NCBI GenBank assembly: GCA_021739625.1
Contig: JAIPBJ010000016.1
Location: 1 to 40,851 of the forward strand
Source of the DNA: Flavobacteriales bacterium
GTDB lineage: Bacteria; Bacteroidota; Bacteroidia; UBA10329
DNA: 40,851 nucleotides
Direction: 5' to 3'
In this document: piece after piece, positions 7,942-17,393 of the stretch
How the letters are laid out: each line of letters starts with the position of its first letter
How positions within the stretch are numbered: position 1 is the first letter of the stretch
Notes under the pieces: model-generated
The model's input: only the letters and a program-made list of their open reading frames with translations
Databases searched by the model: none
What the model was told of the DNA's origin: nothing
Position numbers and translations under genes: made by a program

Positions 7942-10272
7942 ATGTGGCAGACCATTGCCCGTATCATCCTTAAGAACCGGCCATTCGTCCTTCTTCTCAT
8001 AGGAGTGGTCACGGTGTTCATGGGCCATAGGGCCACCAAGGTCGAGGTGCGCTATGACTTTGCATCGCTGCTGCCCCCGGACGACCCCGATCTGGTGGCC
8101 TACACCGATTTCAAGCAACGGTTCGGTGAGGACGGGGCGATGATGGTCATCGGGATTCAACAGCCCGAGATGTTCACCATAGAGGTGTTCAATGCATGGT
8201 ATGACCTCGGGCAGGAGGTGAAGGCACTCCCGGGCATCGATCAGGTCATCTCTGTGGCCCGGTGCATGAACATCAGCAGGAACGATAGCCTGAAAAAGTT
8301 CGACTTCCTGCCTTTGGTCTCCCATCGGCCCACCGAACAGGCACAGGTTGACAGTATCCGCACTGTGCTGGAGCAGCTGCCCTTCTATAAGGATGTTCTA
8401 TGGAACGGTGAAGAGATGGCATTTGTAATGGCCATCACCATGAGTCCTGACTATCTGGACAGCAGGAGAAGGATAGAACTTTCGGAGCGGGTGCGCACCA
8501 TAGCCCACAGCTATGAAGAACGGTTGAATGCCCCGTTGCATATATCCGGACTGCCATTCATACGCAGTTCAATAGCGCAGATGGTGCAGTCCGAGCTGCG
8601 GCTGTTCATCTTTCTGGCGGCTGCGGTGACCGGGCTGATCATGTTCCTGTTCTTCCGATCGTTCACCGTGGTGTTCTTCAGCCTGCTGGTGGTGGCCATT
8701 GCCGTGGTGTGGGGATTCGGCATCATAAGTCTGCTGGGCTACAAGCTCAGCATTCTGACGGGCCTCATTCCCCCGCTGTTGATCGTGCTGGGAATTGCCA
8801 ATTGCATTTTTCTGCTGAACAAGTATCACAGTGAGTTCCGCGACCACGGCAACAAGATCAAGGCCCTGCAGCGCATGGTGCGCAAAGTGGGCAACGCCAC
8901 GCTGCTGACCAATGCCACCACCGCCACCGGATTCGTCACCTTCGCCATCCTTGAGAGTGCGGTGATGCGCGAGTTCGGCATCGTGGCCTCGTTGAGCATC
9001 ATGGGGATATTCCTGGTGTCGTTGCTGCTGATCCCCGTAGTGTTCAGCTATTTGCCGCAGCCCCGCCACCGCCACATCAGACACCTCGACCGAAAGACCA
9101 GTCTGGTCATCATCACCAGGATCATTCAGGTGGTGCAGTCCCATCGCACCAAGATCTATGGGGTTGCTCTTGTGATGCTCGCCTTTGGCTTCTATGGCAT
9201 CACCAAGGTGCGGACGACCGGCAATCTGGTGGACGACCTGCCCAAGGACAATCCGGTGCTTACCGATCTGCGCTGGTTCGAGGAGCATTTCGGTGGAGTG
9301 ATGCCCTTTGAGGTGCGCATCGATGCGTTGAAGCCCGACAAGGCAGTGTCTGCGGCCACACTCAGGCGCATCTCACAGTTGCAGGACGAGCTTGCCACAC
9401 ATTCTGAGTTTGCGCGTGCGGTGAGCATAGTGGAGGTCATCAAGTTCATCAAGCAGGGCTATTATGGAGGACTTGCGGAAAAATATGACCTGCCCAGCAA
9501 CAGCGAGCGGGGGTTCATACTCAGCTATGGTCAGGGTGAGGAGGAAGGGACAGGCCTGCTGCACACGTTCATTGACAGCGCTCGGCAGCAGACCCGGCTA
9601 AGTGTGCAGATGCGGGACGTTGGCACCGAAGAGATGGTGAGGCTGCTGGCCGAGATACGTCCCAAGGTGGACTCCATTTTTCCTGATGACCGATATGATG
9701 TGCTGCTCACGGGAACTTCGGTCGTCTTTCTCAAAGGCACTGAATATCTTGTGAACAATCTGTTCGTGAGTCTTGGCATTGCCATTCTCATCATTGCGCT
9801 CATCATGCTCCGGATGTTCAGGTCGTGGCGCATGGTGGTGGTCTCGTTGGTGCCTAATCTTTTTCCGTTGGTGATCACTGCCGCGCTCATGGGCTATTTC
9901 GGCATCACCATAAAACCATCGACCATACTGGTGTTCAGCATAGCTTTGGGAATCTCGGTCGATGACACGATCCATTTTCTGGCCAAGTACCGTCAAGAGC
10001 TGGAGATCACCGGTTGGAGCATCAGGCGCTCGGTGATGAAGGCCCTGAGGGAGGTGGGTGTGAGCATGATCTATACAAGCGTGGTGCTGTTCTGCGGGTT
10101 TGCCATTTTCGCAGCCAGCACTTTCGGTGGCACCAAGGCGCTCGGTCTGTTGATAAGCATCACGCTGTTCGTGGCCATGTTCTCCAATCTGCTCATCCTG
10201 CCCGCGCTGCTGCTTACTTTCGAACGTTCGTTGACCACCAGGGATTTTCAGGTGGCGGACAAGGAGGAGTGA
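7942..10272 (+). CDS. RND-superfamily (MMPL-type) exporter
   Basis: The 776-residue integral membrane protein has the duplicated RND layout: one transmembrane helix near the N-terminus ([14 protein letters not shown]), a periplasmic domain of about 180 residues, then a block of five helices (about 213-365). The second half repeats this, with one helix near 405 and a final block (about 610-760). [13 protein letters not shown] is the second-half TM4-type motif, and [17 protein letters not shown] is its counterpart in the first half. It belongs to the stand-alone predicted exporters of the COG1033/MMPL kind, driven by ion flow; the substrate is unknown, possibly a lipid or hydrophobic molecule. 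No membrane-fusion or TolC-type partner lies beside it. A second member of the family lies at 32807-35083. Confidence 0.88.
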   Translation: MWQTIARIILKNRPFVLLLIGVVTVFMGHRATKVEVRYDFASLLPPDDPDLVAYTDFKQRFGEDGAMMVIGIQQPEMFTIEVFNAWYDLGQEVKALPGIDQVISVARCMNISRNDSLKKFDFLPLVSHRPTEQAQVDSIRTVLEQLPFYKDVLWNGEEMAFVMAITMSPDYLDSRRRIELSERVRTIAHSYEERLNAPLHISGLPFIRSSIAQMVQSELRLFIFLAAAVTGLIMFLFFRSFTVVFFSLLVVAIAVVWGFGIISLLGYKLSILTGLIPPLLIVLGIANCIFLLNKYHSEFRDHGNKIKALQRMVRKVGNATLLTNATTATGFVTFAILESAVMREFGIVASLSIMGIFLVSLLLIPVVFSYLPQPRHRHIRHLDRKTSLVIITRIIQVVQSHRTKIYGVALVMLAFGFYGITKVRTTGNLVDDLPKDNPVLTDLRWFEEHFGGVMPFEVRIDALKPDKAVSAATLRRISQLQDELATHSEFARAVSIVEVIKFIKQGYYGGLAEKYDLPSNSERGFILSYGQGEEEGTGLLHTFIDSARQQTRLSVQMRDVGTEEMVRLLAEIRPKVDSIFPDDRYDVLLTGTSVVFLKGTEYLVNNLFVSLGIAILIIALIMLRMFRSWRMVVVSLVPNLFPLVITAALMGYFGITIKPSTILVFSIALGISVDDTIHFLAKYRQELEITGWSIRRSVMKALREVGVSMIYTSVVLFCGFAIFAASTFGGTKALGLLISITLFVAMFSNLLILPALLLTFERSLTTRDFQVADKEE

Positions 10273-10336
10273 TCTTTCACTTTCTTTGGGCCACGGCCCC
10301 AATGCCCGTCAGTTCAACTCATTTCGCCACACACCC

Positions 10337-11197
10337 ATGAAAGGCATCATCCTCGCAGGCGGTTCAGGAACCCGACTCCACCCACTCACACTGGCGGTCA
10401 GCAAGCAGCTCATGCCTGTCTATGACAAGCCGATGGTCTATTACCCCCTCAGCATCCTGCTGCTGGCGGGCATCAGGGAGATTCTGATCATAAGCACTCC
10501 CCACGACCTGCCTCATTTCGAGCGGTTGCTGGGCACAGGCGAGCAGATAGGCTGCAAGTTCAGCTATGTGGAACAGAAAGTGCCCAACGGACTGGCACAG
10601 GCCTTTGTGCTGGGCGAGGAGTTCATTGGCAACGACAAGGTGGCGCTGGTGCTGGGCGACAACATATTCTATGGCCACGGGATGGAGAAGCTGCTCAAAG
10701 AGAATAGCAATCCCGAAGGCGGAGTGGTGTTCGCCTACCATGTCTCTGACCCAGAGCGATACGGTGTGGTGGAGTTCGACCAGGATTTCAAGGCGATCAG
10801 CATCGAGGAGAAGCCCGCGCAGCCCAAATCCAACTATGCGGTCCCCGGACTCTATTTCTATGACAATTCGGTGGTGGAGATTGCCAAGCATCTCAGGCCC
10901 AGTGCGCGTGGAGAGTATGAGATCACCGATGTGAACAAGCACTATCTCGCTGCCGGAAAGCTGAAAGTGGCCCAGTTGGGACGGGGCACTGCTTGGCTCG
11001 ACACAGGCACCTTCGCCTCGCTGATGCAGGCAGGCCAATTCGTGCAGGTGATCGAGGAAAGGCAGGGCCTGAAGATCGGCTGCATCGAAGAGATCGCCTT
11101 TCGCCAAGGGTTCATTGATGCACAGCAGCTGCGGGCAGTGGCCGAACCATTGAAGAAGAGTGGCTATGGCGAGTATCTGCTCAAATTGGTGAAGTAG
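10337..11197 (+). CDS. rmlA: Glucose-1-phosphate thymidylyltransferase (RmlA/RfbA)
   Basis: The enzyme joins dTTP and glucose-1-phosphate to give dTDP-glucose, the first step towards dTDP-rhamnose and other surface sugars. The 286-residue length is normal for the family. The start [20 protein letters not shown] contains the nucleotide-binding GGSGTRL loop, followed by [33 protein letters not shown] (about 110) and GEYEITDVN (about 195) are family hallmarks. I chose the ATG at 10337; upstream in-frame sequence does not look like part of the enzyme. Only one rml gene is present, next to a sugar-nucleotide SDR gene, so the rest of the pathway must lie elsewhere. Confidence 0.95.
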   Translation: MKGIILAGGSGTRLHPLTLAVSKQLMPVYDKPMVYYPLSILLLAGIREILIISTPHDLPHFERLLGTGEQIGCKFSYVEQKVPNGLAQAFVLGEEFIGNDKVALVLGDNIFYGHGMEKLLKENSNPEGGVVFAYHVSDPERYGVVEFDQDFKAISIEEKPAQPKSNYAVPGLYFYDNSVVEIAKHLRPSARGEYEITDVNKHYLAAGKLKVAQLGRGTAWLDTGTFASLMQAGQFVQVIEERQGLKIGCIEEIAFRQGFIDAQQLRAVAEPLKKSGYGEYLLKLVK

Positions 11198-11269
11198 GGT
11201 TCTCGGAGCAGAGGCCCTCGATTCGGTTAGTGTTTCTCTTACATTCGCAGGCCGAACAGATCAGCAGTC

Positions 11270-12232
11270 ATGCACAACGAACCGAATATCCAACGCAAGA
11301 TCCTCGTAACGGGCGGAGCAGGTTTCATAGGGAGTGCAGTGGCCGAAAAACTGGCCCAGAACCCCGAGAACTATGTGGTGATTGTGGACAATCTGCTGAC
11401 CGGTTCCGTGGTCAAGATCCCCGAATCGCCTTATGGCAATCTCCGCTTCATCAAGTGCGATGTCAACGAATGGAAGGACATCAGCGGGGTGTTCTATGCC
11501 TACACCTTCGACTATGTGTTCCACTATGCTGCCGTGGTAGGAGTGAAACGCACGCTGAACCACCCCGTCATGGTGCTCAACGACCTGCATGGGCTTGAGA
11601 ATATTCTCAATCTGAGCAAGAACACGGGCGTGAGACGCGTCTATTACAGCAGTTCATCGGAGGTCTATGGCGAGCCGGTCGAGTTTCCACAGAACGAGCA
11701 CACCACCCCGCTCAATTCGCGCCTGCCTTATGCCATTGTCAAGAACGTGGGCGAGGCATATCTGCGCAGCTACCAGCGGGAATTCGGGCTGGAGTTCACC
11801 ATCTTCCGATTCTTCAACACTTATGGGCCCAAGCAGAGCAAGGAGTTCGTCATCTCCAGATTCCTCTATCTCGCCCTTCAGAATCAGGACATGACCATCT
11901 ATGGCAACGGTCTGCAGACGCGCACCTTCTGCTTCATTGACGATAATGTGGACGCCTGCCTTACGGCATTCTATGAGGATCTGCACGTGAACGATGTGGT
12001 GAACATAGGTGGGGCCAAGGAGGTCACCGTCCTTGAGTTGGCGGAGACCGTGATCAAGGTGACGGGCTCCAGTTCAAAGCTGGTACATCTGCCTGAGCTG
12101 GTGGAAGGGGACATGACCCGCAGACTGCCCGACACCACCAAGATGCGCGAACTGCTGAGACGCCAGCCCAAATCGTTGGAGGACGGCCTGCGCATCGTGA
12201 TTGAGCAGGGACAGTTCATTTCTCTGATCTGA
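11270..12232 (+). CDS. NAD-dependent sugar-nucleotide epimerase/dehydratase/decarboxylase (extended SDR)
   Basis: The 320-residue protein begins with a Rossmann fold: VTGGAGFIG gives the NAD-binding GxxGxxG at G15, G18 and G21. SSSSEVYG (127-134) supplies the catalytic Ser/Thr region and Y154-x-x-x-K158 (YAIVK) the catalytic Tyr/Lys pair. RFFNTYGP, GNGLQTRTFCFIDD and NIGGAKEVTVLELA are typical of UDP-glucuronate decarboxylases and UDP-glucose 4-epimerases. Which sugar it acts on cannot be decided by eye. It follows rmlA by 72 bp on the same strand, consistent with production of activated sugars for surface polysaccharide. Confidence 0.9.
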   Translation: MHNEPNIQRKILVTGGAGFIGSAVAEKLAQNPENYVVIVDNLLTGSVVKIPESPYGNLRFIKCDVNEWKDISGVFYAYTFDYVFHYAAVVGVKRTLNHPVMVLNDLHGLENILNLSKNTGVRRVYYSSSSEVYGEPVEFPQNEHTTPLNSRLPYAIVKNVGEAYLRSYQREFGLEFTIFRFFNTYGPKQSKEFVISRFLYLALQNQDMTIYGNGLQTRTFCFIDDNVDACLTAFYEDLHVNDVVNIGGAKEVTVLELAETVIKVTGSSSKLVHLPELVEGDMTRRLPDTTKMRELLRRQPKSLEDGLRIVIEQGQFISLI

Positions 12233-12298
12233 ATCGGTCTGTGGTTCTGACGTTCAAAGTCCAAGGTCATTGATGAGTGATCAACCTTTATTAGATAG

Positions 12299-13270
12299 AT
12301 GATGATAGCACCACTGCTGAAACAGATGGAAGTGGCGCTGCGCGACATGCACTTCGAGAGTTGGCCCGCAGAGCTGTACGACCCTGTGCGCTATACGATG
12401 GCCAATGGCGGCAAGCGGATGCGCCCGCTGCTTGTGCTGATGGGCTGCAAACTTTTCAAGGACGATGTGACCGATGCCATGGGCCCTGCGATGGCCGTGG
12501 AGCTGTTCCACAATTTCAGCCTGCTGCATGACGACCTGATGGACAACGCCCCCGTGAGGCGCGGCCACCCATCGGTGCATGTGAAATGGAACCCCAACAT
12601 CGCCATCCTGTCGGGCGATGCCATGCTGGTGCTGGCCTATCAGGCCCTGGCGCGCACGGATGCGAAGCTGTTGCCCGAACTGCTCGACATTTTCAGCAGC
12701 ACTGCCCTCAAGGTGTGCGAAGGCCAGCAGTTGGACATGAACTTTGAGCAGCGCAACGATGTGGCGGTGGTGGAATATGAGCAGATGATAGCCCTGAAAA
12801 CGGCCGTGCTACTCGCGGCCTCGCTCAAGATGGGGGCCATCATAGGTGGGGCCGATGCCGCCCAGGCCAAGCACCTCTACGACTTCGGACTGCATGCCGG
12901 CATCGCCTTCCAACTTCAGGACGATATCCTCGATGTGTTCGGTGACAGCGGCAAGGTGGGCAAGCAGCAGGGCGGTGACATTGTGAGCGACAAGAAGACC
13001 TACCTCCAGATCAAAGCGCTCCAATTGGCAACTGGGCCCGACCGGAAGGAACTGGCCCTCTGGAAAGGCAATGGCCATGCCTCTGCGGCAGAGAAGGTGC
13101 GGGCGGTCACCGACATCTATCACCGGCTCGGCATCCGCGAGCTGGCCGAGGAGCGCATGTCCTATTATCATGACGAGGCATTGCGGCACCTCGAACCGGT
13201 GATGGGCAATGAGGAATGGAAGGCCACCCTCCGCAAGTTCACCGACAGCCTCATGATCCGTGAGTACTGA
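12299..13270 (+). CDS. Trans-polyprenyl diphosphate synthase (FPP/GGPP synthase family)
   Basis: The enzyme condenses isopentenyl diphosphate with an allylic diphosphate to extend isoprenoid chains, giving precursors for quinones, carotenoids or carrier lipids. In the 323-residue sequence GGKRMRP (37-43) binds diphosphate. DDLMD at 78-82 is the first Asp-rich (FARM) motif and DDILD at 208-212 the second (SARM). GDIVSDKKTYL is also typical. Product chain length is not assigned. The start could be either of two adjacent ATGs. The small gene downstream begins at or just after this stop, so the two are co-transcribed. Confidence 0.93.
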   Translation: MMIAPLLKQMEVALRDMHFESWPAELYDPVRYTMANGGKRMRPLLVLMGCKLFKDDVTDAMGPAMAVELFHNFSLLHDDLMDNAPVRRGHPSVHVKWNPNIAILSGDAMLVLAYQALARTDAKLLPELLDIFSSTALKVCEGQQLDMNFEQRNDVAVVEYEQMIALKTAVLLAASLKMGAIIGGADAAQAKHLYDFGLHAGIAFQLQDDILDVFGDSGKVGKQQGGDIVSDKKTYLQIKALQLATGPDRKELALWKGNGHASAAEKVRAVTDIYHRLGIRELAEERMSYYHDEALRHLEPVMGNEEWKATLRKFTDSLMIREY

Positions 13271-13286
13271 CAACGGACAGACCTCC

Positions 13287-13691
13287 ATGGCAGACGGCCT
13301 CTTTCCCCAACAGGAGGGCAAGGGCCCGCAACTTCCTCTGGCACCGGACCAACTGGAGCTGTTCGCCATGCGCATCGACCTGTTGGCGCAGGTGGTCGCC
13401 CAGCTCAACAAGGATTTTCAGCTCAGTGGCTTCGAGGTCAATTTCACAGGCAATGAGGCCAATGCCTACCGGGAACTGTCAGACCAGTTGATCCCTGTTA
13501 TCGACTATATGCTGGAGCATCAGACAGAACGGTTCTGGAGCCTGCTCTATGGCATAGACCTCAACGAGGAGCAGGTGCGCAAGGCCCTGTTCGGGGAAGA
13601 GGCCGACAGCCTGCAACGCCTCACCGACCTCATCATAAGGCGCGAGCTGCAGAAAGTGGTGATCCGGAATCATTATGCGGGCAGGTTGTAG
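13287..13691 (+). CDS. Conserved small hypothetical protein coupled to the polyprenyl synthase gene
   Basis: A 134-residue protein is read from the ATG at 13287 (MADGLFPQQEG). A GTG at 13260 would overlap the synthase stop by 11 nt and add nine residues. The sequence is helical and acidic, with RIDLLAQVVAQLNKDFQLSG and YRELSDQLIPVIDYMLEHQT, and has no signal peptide, membrane segment or motif I recognise. Tight spacing suggests translational coupling and perhaps a helper role for the synthase, but that is inference. The 42-bp repeat block starts 86 nt after the stop. Confidence 0.75.
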   Translation: MADGLFPQQEGKGPQLPLAPDQLELFAMRIDLLAQVVAQLNKDFQLSGFEVNFTGNEANAYRELSDQLIPVIDYMLEHQTERFWSLLYGIDLNEEQVRKALFGEEADSLQRLTDLIIRRELQKVVIRNHYAGRL

Positions 13692-13776
13692 CTGGCAGCC
13701 CACTTCGGCAGCCCCCTTTTTTTGCACCCCTTCGCTGAAACCCGCTCCCAGAGCCTGCACGGATACAATACCTGCT

Positions 13777-14006
13777 CGGCAGGTGCATCCGTGCAAGTGC
13801 ACGGGTCCAAAGCCGGAGCGGCAGGTGCATCCGTGCAAGTGCACGGGTCCAAAGCCGGCTCGGCAGGTGCATCCGTGCAAGTGCATGGGTCCAAAGCCGG
13901 CTCGGCAGGTGCATCCGTGCAAGTGCACGGGTACAAAGCCGGAGCGGCAGGTGCATCCGTGCAAGTGCATGGGTACAAAGCCGGAGCGGCAGGTGCATCC
14001 GTGCAA
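13777..14006. repeat. 42-bp tandem repeat, five full copies plus 20 bp
   Basis: Copies start at 13777, 13819, 13861, 13903, 13945 and 13987 (last partial), each opening with CGGCAGGTGCATCCGTGCAA. Spacing is exactly 42 bp. Within each unit CCGTGCA-AG-TGCACGG forms a 7-bp stem, and each unit junction forms GCCG-NNN-CGGC. Variation between copies is confined to a few positions: C/T in TGCACGG, C/A just after the stem, and GAG/GCT in the small loop. Because 42 is a multiple of three, several frames are open across the block on both strands; these are by-products, not evidence for genes. There are no unique spacers, so it is not a CRISPR array. It fills most of the gap before sucA. Confidence 0.95.
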
Positions 14007-14036
14007 CATCGCCTCTGCATCAGGAATTCATAATTC

Positions 14037-14044
14037 TACCTTTG
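14037..14044 (+). promoter_or_regulatory. Bacteroidota-type -7 box (TACCTTTG) upstream of sucA
   Basis: TACCTTTG matches the TAnnTTTG consensus of the main Bacteroidota sigma factor at every fixed position. It ends 39 nt before the sucA ATG at 14084 and 30 nt after the tandem repeats. No clear TTG -33 element is seen at the usual distance. If used, transcription would begin near 14050, after the alternative TTG start at 14042, which supports the ATG. Confidence 0.5.
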
Positions 14045-14083
14045 CCTCACTTTACATGGGCCATACCCCCGCCCGATCCCAGC

Positions 14084-16816
14084 ATGGACAACTACTCCTT
14101 CCTTTCCAACATGGATGTCTCATCGGCAGAGCATCTTTATCAGCAGTTCCTCCACGACCCGAATTCCGTGAACACAGATTGGCAGCAGTTCTTCGCTGGC
14201 TTCGAGTTTGCGCGCAAGAGCTATGACCTTGACGGGGCAGGGGACATACCCGCCAATTTTCAGAAGGAGTTCGATGTGGTCAACCTCATCAACGCCTATC
14301 GCAAGAACGGCCATCTCTTCACCCAGACCAATCCTGTAAGGACGCGCAGGCAGTACACGCCTACGCTCGACATCGTCAATTTCCGGTTGGCAGACTCCGA
14401 CCTGAGGACAGTGTTTCAGGCAGGCGCGCTCCTGGGCATCGGCCGCGCCACTCTGGAGCAGATCGTGGCCCATCTCAAGGCCACCTACTGCCAGAGCATC
14501 GGGGTCGAATACATGTACATCCGCAGGCCGGAGGTCATCGACTGGCTGCAGCGGAAATTGGAGGCCGACCGCAACCAGCCCCGCTTCACCATCGACCACA
14601 AGAAGGTCATTCTTACCAAGCTCAATCAGGCCGTGGTCTTCGAGCAGTTTCTCGACAAGAAGTTCCCCGGCCAGAAACGATTCTCGCTCGAAGGGGCAGA
14701 AGCGCTGATCCCCGCTCTGGACGTTGCCGTGGAGGTGGGTTCAGACCTCGGTATTGACGAATTCGTCATGGGCATGGCCCACCGTGGCCGTCTCAACGTG
14801 ATGGCCAACACCTTCAAGAAGACCTACAAGGAGATCTTCTCAGAATTTGCAGGTCACGACTATGAGGATGCCGACCTGGAGGGCGATGTGAAATACCACC
14901 TTGGCTCCACCTGCATCTCCCAGTGCGAGAACGGCCGGAAGGTGAAGATGGACCTGTGTCCCAACCCTTCGCATCTGGAGGCAGTGGGGCCTGTTGCGCA
15001 GGGACTTGCCCGTGCCAGAATCGATACGGAGTATGGGGGAGATGATTCCAAGGTCTGTACCGTTCTGGTGCATGGCGATGCGGCCATAGCGGGTCAGGGC
15101 GTGGTGTATGAGACCATCCAGATGGCCAAGCTGGACGGCTATCGCACCGGAGGCACCATCCACATCGTCATCAACAATCAGGTGGGCTTCACCACCAATT
15201 ATCTCGATGGCCGCAGCAGCATCTATTGCACCGATGTTGCCAAGACCACCCATTCGCCCGTGTTCCATGTCAATGGCGATGATGTGGAGGCCGTGGCCCA
15301 CACCATGAAAATGGCGATGGAATACCGTCAGACCTTCAAAGAGGATGTGTTCGTGGATCTGCTGTGCTACCGGAAGTATGGTCACAACGAAGGCGATGAG
15401 CCGCGCTTCACCCAGCCCATTCTCTATAATATCATCGCCAAACATCCCAGCCCGCTGGAGATCTACAGCAGGCAGTTGATGGAACAGGGCGTTGTGGAAA
15501 AGGAACTGGTCGCAGAGATCGAGAACCGGTTCAAACAGATATTGCAGGAGCGGCTCGATGAGTCGAAGGAGGTGGCCAACGCCAAGATCACCCAGTTTCT
15601 GGCCGATACTTGGGAAGGCTACCGTTTCGCCCGGCCTGAGGATTTTGACCAGAGCATAGAGACAGGCGTCAATGAGAAGGCCCTGAAGGGTCTGGCCGAA
15701 CGCCTCACCACCATACCGCAGGGCTGGAAGTTCTTCCGCAAGATGGAGAAGATCCTTCAGGACAGACGCGAGATGGTCTTCACCTCCGACCAGTTGGACT
15801 GGGGCATGGCCGAACATCTGGCCTACGCCTCGTTGCTTGTCGAGGGGCATCCCGTGCGCCTCAGCGGTCAGGACTGCGAGCGCGGCACCTTCAGCCACCG
15901 CCATGCAGTGCTCAAGGTAGAGGACAGCGAATTGGAGTATGTGCCGCTCAACGACCTCAAAGATGGACAGGCACAGTTCAATGTTTACAACTCATTGCTG
16001 TCCGAATATGCCGTCATGGGCTTCGACTATGGTCATGCATTCGGTACCCCCGATGCCCTGACAATATGGGAAGCGCAGTTCGGTGACTTCGTGAACGGGG
16101 CCCAGATCATCATCGACCAGTTCATCTGCGCGGCCGAGGAGAAATGGAAAGGCATGAACGGCCTTGTGCTGCTGCTGCCCCACGGCTACGAAGGGCAGGG
16201 TGCCGAGCACAGCAGTGCGCGCATGGAGCGTTTTCTGAACGTCTATGCCAACTACAATATCCAAGTGGTCAATTGCACCACCCCGGCCAACTTCTTCCAT
16301 GTCATCCGCAGGCAGATGAAGCGCGATTTCCGCAAGCCGCTGATCATCTTCACACCAAAAAGCCTGCTGCGCCATCCGAAATGTGTCAGCTCATTGATGG
16401 ACCTCGCCACAGGCCGTTTCCAAGAGGTGATCGATGATGCCAAGGCCAATGTGGAGCAGGTTGAGCGCGTGGTGCTCTGCCAGGGCAAGATCTACTACGA
16501 ACTGCTGGAGGAGAAAGAGCGCATAGGCGATACAAGTGTGGCACTGCTCCGTCTCGAACAGATAGAGCCACTGCCGCGCAAGCAACTGAAGGCCCTCATC
16601 GGCAGATACACCAATGCCAAGAAGTGGACGTGGGTGCAGGAAGAGCCCGAGAACATGGGCGCATGGAGTCACCTGCTGCGCGTTTGGCGCGATGTGGAGC
16701 TGGATGTCATCTGCCGCCCACCGAGCGGCACACCCGCCACAGGCTCAGGAGTGCGTCACAGGGCGGTGCAGGCGAGGTTGATATCGAAAGTATTCGAAAA
16801 AGAAATGGCGGTCTGA
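14084..16816 (+). CDS. sucA: 2-oxoglutarate dehydrogenase E1 component
   Basis: SucA is the thiamine-diphosphate-dependent decarboxylase of the 2-oxoglutarate dehydrogenase complex in the citric acid cycle; it passes the succinyl group to lipoyl-E2. The 910-residue length is normal. The N-terminus has SAEHLYQQFLHDPNSVNTDW, the segment that contacts the core complex. GMAHRGRLNVMAN, CPNPSHLEAVGPVAQG, HGDAAIAGQGVVYET and NNQVGFTT are ThDP-site hallmarks. Later GQDCERGTFSHRHAV and LLPHGYEGQGAEHSSARMER are diagnostic. I took the ATG giving MDNYSFLSNM rather than an upstream TTG at 14042, because the likely promoter overlaps that TTG. The stop codon lies inside a GGCGGT/ACCGCC palindrome at the edge of an inserted cassette, so the last few residues may be altered. 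Confidence 0.97.
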   Translation: MDNYSFLSNMDVSSAEHLYQQFLHDPNSVNTDWQQFFAGFEFARKSYDLDGAGDIPANFQKEFDVVNLINAYRKNGHLFTQTNPVRTRRQYTPTLDIVNFRLADSDLRTVFQAGALLGIGRATLEQIVAHLKATYCQSIGVEYMYIRRPEVIDWLQRKLEADRNQPRFTIDHKKVILTKLNQAVVFEQFLDKKFPGQKRFSLEGAEALIPALDVAVEVGSDLGIDEFVMGMAHRGRLNVMANTFKKTYKEIFSEFAGHDYEDADLEGDVKYHLGSTCISQCENGRKVKMDLCPNPSHLEAVGPVAQGLARARIDTEYGGDDSKVCTVLVHGDAAIAGQGVVYETIQMAKLDGYRTGGTIHIVINNQVGFTTNYLDGRSSIYCTDVAKTTHSPVFHVNGDDVEAVAHTMKMAMEYRQTFKEDVFVDLLCYRKYGHNEGDEPRFTQPILYNIIAKHPSPLEIYSRQLMEQGVVEKELVAEIENRFKQILQERLDESKEVANAKITQFLADTWEGYRFARPEDFDQSIETGVNEKALKGLAERLTTIPQGWKFFRKMEKILQDRREMVFTSDQLDWGMAEHLAYASLLVEGHPVRLSGQDCERGTFSHRHAVLKVEDSELEYVPLNDLKDGQAQFNVYNSLLSEYAVMGFDYGHAFGTPDALTIWEAQFGDFVNGAQIIIDQFICAAEEKWKGMNGLVLLLPHGYEGQGAEHSSARMERFLNVYANYNIQVVNCTTPANFFHVIRRQMKRDFRKPLIIFTPKSLLRHPKCVSSLMDLATGRFQEVIDDAKANVEQVERVVLCQGKIYYELLEEKERIGDTSVALLRLEQIEPLPRKQLKALIGRYTNAKKWTWVQEEPENMGAWSHLLRVWRDVELDVICRPPSGTPATGSGVRHRAVQARLISKVFEKEMAV

Positions 16817-16854
16817 CCGCCAAGGAATTATGGGCCGCTGACGCGGCAGAAGTG

Positions 16855-17001
16855 TTGACCACAAAGGCGCACGAAGGGTTTTTCACGAAGGCACACAAAG
16901 GCAAAAGATGCAATTGAGACAGCATTGGGGAGATGATGGTTCTGAAAGGAATTCTTCGTGCTCCTTTGTGAATTGAACTTTGTGCTCCTTCGTGGTTAAA
17001 C
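16855..17001. repeat. Left imperfect palindrome of the cassette (CACAAAGG/CACGAAGG words)
   Basis: The left arm (16855-16902) reads TTGACCACAAAGGCGCACGA and continues with AGGG, CACGAAGG and CACACAAAGG. The right arm (about 16952-17001) is its approximate reverse complement: CTTCGTGCTCCTTTGTG, then CTTTGTGCTCCTTCGTGG. RNA from either strand could fold into one long hairpin with arms of about 48 nt. The first 40 bp of the cassette also hold GCCGC-TGAC-GCGGC. No coding frame is supported here. Confidence 0.7.
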
Positions 17002-17010
17002 ATAAGAGAT

Positions 17011-17375
17011 ATGTTGAACAGGGAAGAGGTTTTCAAAAAGGTCTTGGACTGTTCGTTCAAGGTTCATACTGCACTTGGCCCCGGACTGCTGGAAAGCGCC
17101 TATGAAGCGTGTTTGGCTTATGAGATGAGAGAGACAGGACTGATTGTTGAACAGCAGAAAGCCCACCATTGAAATACAAGGCTGTAGAACTCGAAGTGGG
17201 CTACCGTCTCGACCTGCTGGTGAATGATTGTGTGATAGTGGAAGTAAAATCAGTTGAAAGACTAACCGATGTTCACATGGCCCAAGTGCTCACCTATCTC
17301 AAGCTATCAGAATGCCGACTTGCATTGCTCGCCAATTTCAACGTCCGCCATTTAAGAACGGTTTTCAACGAGTAA
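17011..17375 (+). pseudogene. GxxExxY family protein gene, broken by a one-base frameshift
   Basis: The first frame (17011-17172, 53 codons) encodes GPGLLESAYEACLAYEM, which contains the family motif G-L-L-E-S-A-Y, and then stops after VEQQKAHH. A second frame from 17169 continues exactly where the family should: LKYKAVELEVGYRLDLLV, then VIVEVKSVERL and LRTVFNE. Joining the frames gives about 120 residues, close to the usual length. The break sits at AAAGCCCACCATTG, where one base appears to be missing. The D...ExK pattern (RLDLLV and VEVK) resembles PD-(D/E)XK nuclease folds. The biochemical role of the family is unknown. No slippery heptamer is seen, so this is a disruption rather than programmed frameshifting, unless it is an assembly error. 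Confidence 0.85.
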
Positions 17376-17393
17376 TTCTCTGATTGATTCATA

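Noticed and set aside
7870-8325. 151-codon minus-strand frame at the start of the first RND gene
   Set aside because: Antisense to a clear membrane protein, with no motif or signal peptide.
10337-13691. A complete dTDP-rhamnose or carotenoid gene cluster
   Set aside because: Only rmlA, one SDR gene and one prenyl synthase are present; rmlB, rmlC, rmlD and carotenoid genes are absent.
13777-14006. Possible CRISPR array
   Set aside because: Repeats are directly adjacent with no unique spacers, and no cas genes are in the window.
13479-14226. Several 100-180 codon frames on both strands crossing the tandem repeat
   Set aside because: A 42-bp unit keeps any stop-free frame open through every copy. 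The products are simple peptide repeats without start signals or known families.
14840-15904. 354-codon minus-strand frame inside sucA
   Set aside because: Antisense to the catalytic core of sucA, with no independent signal.
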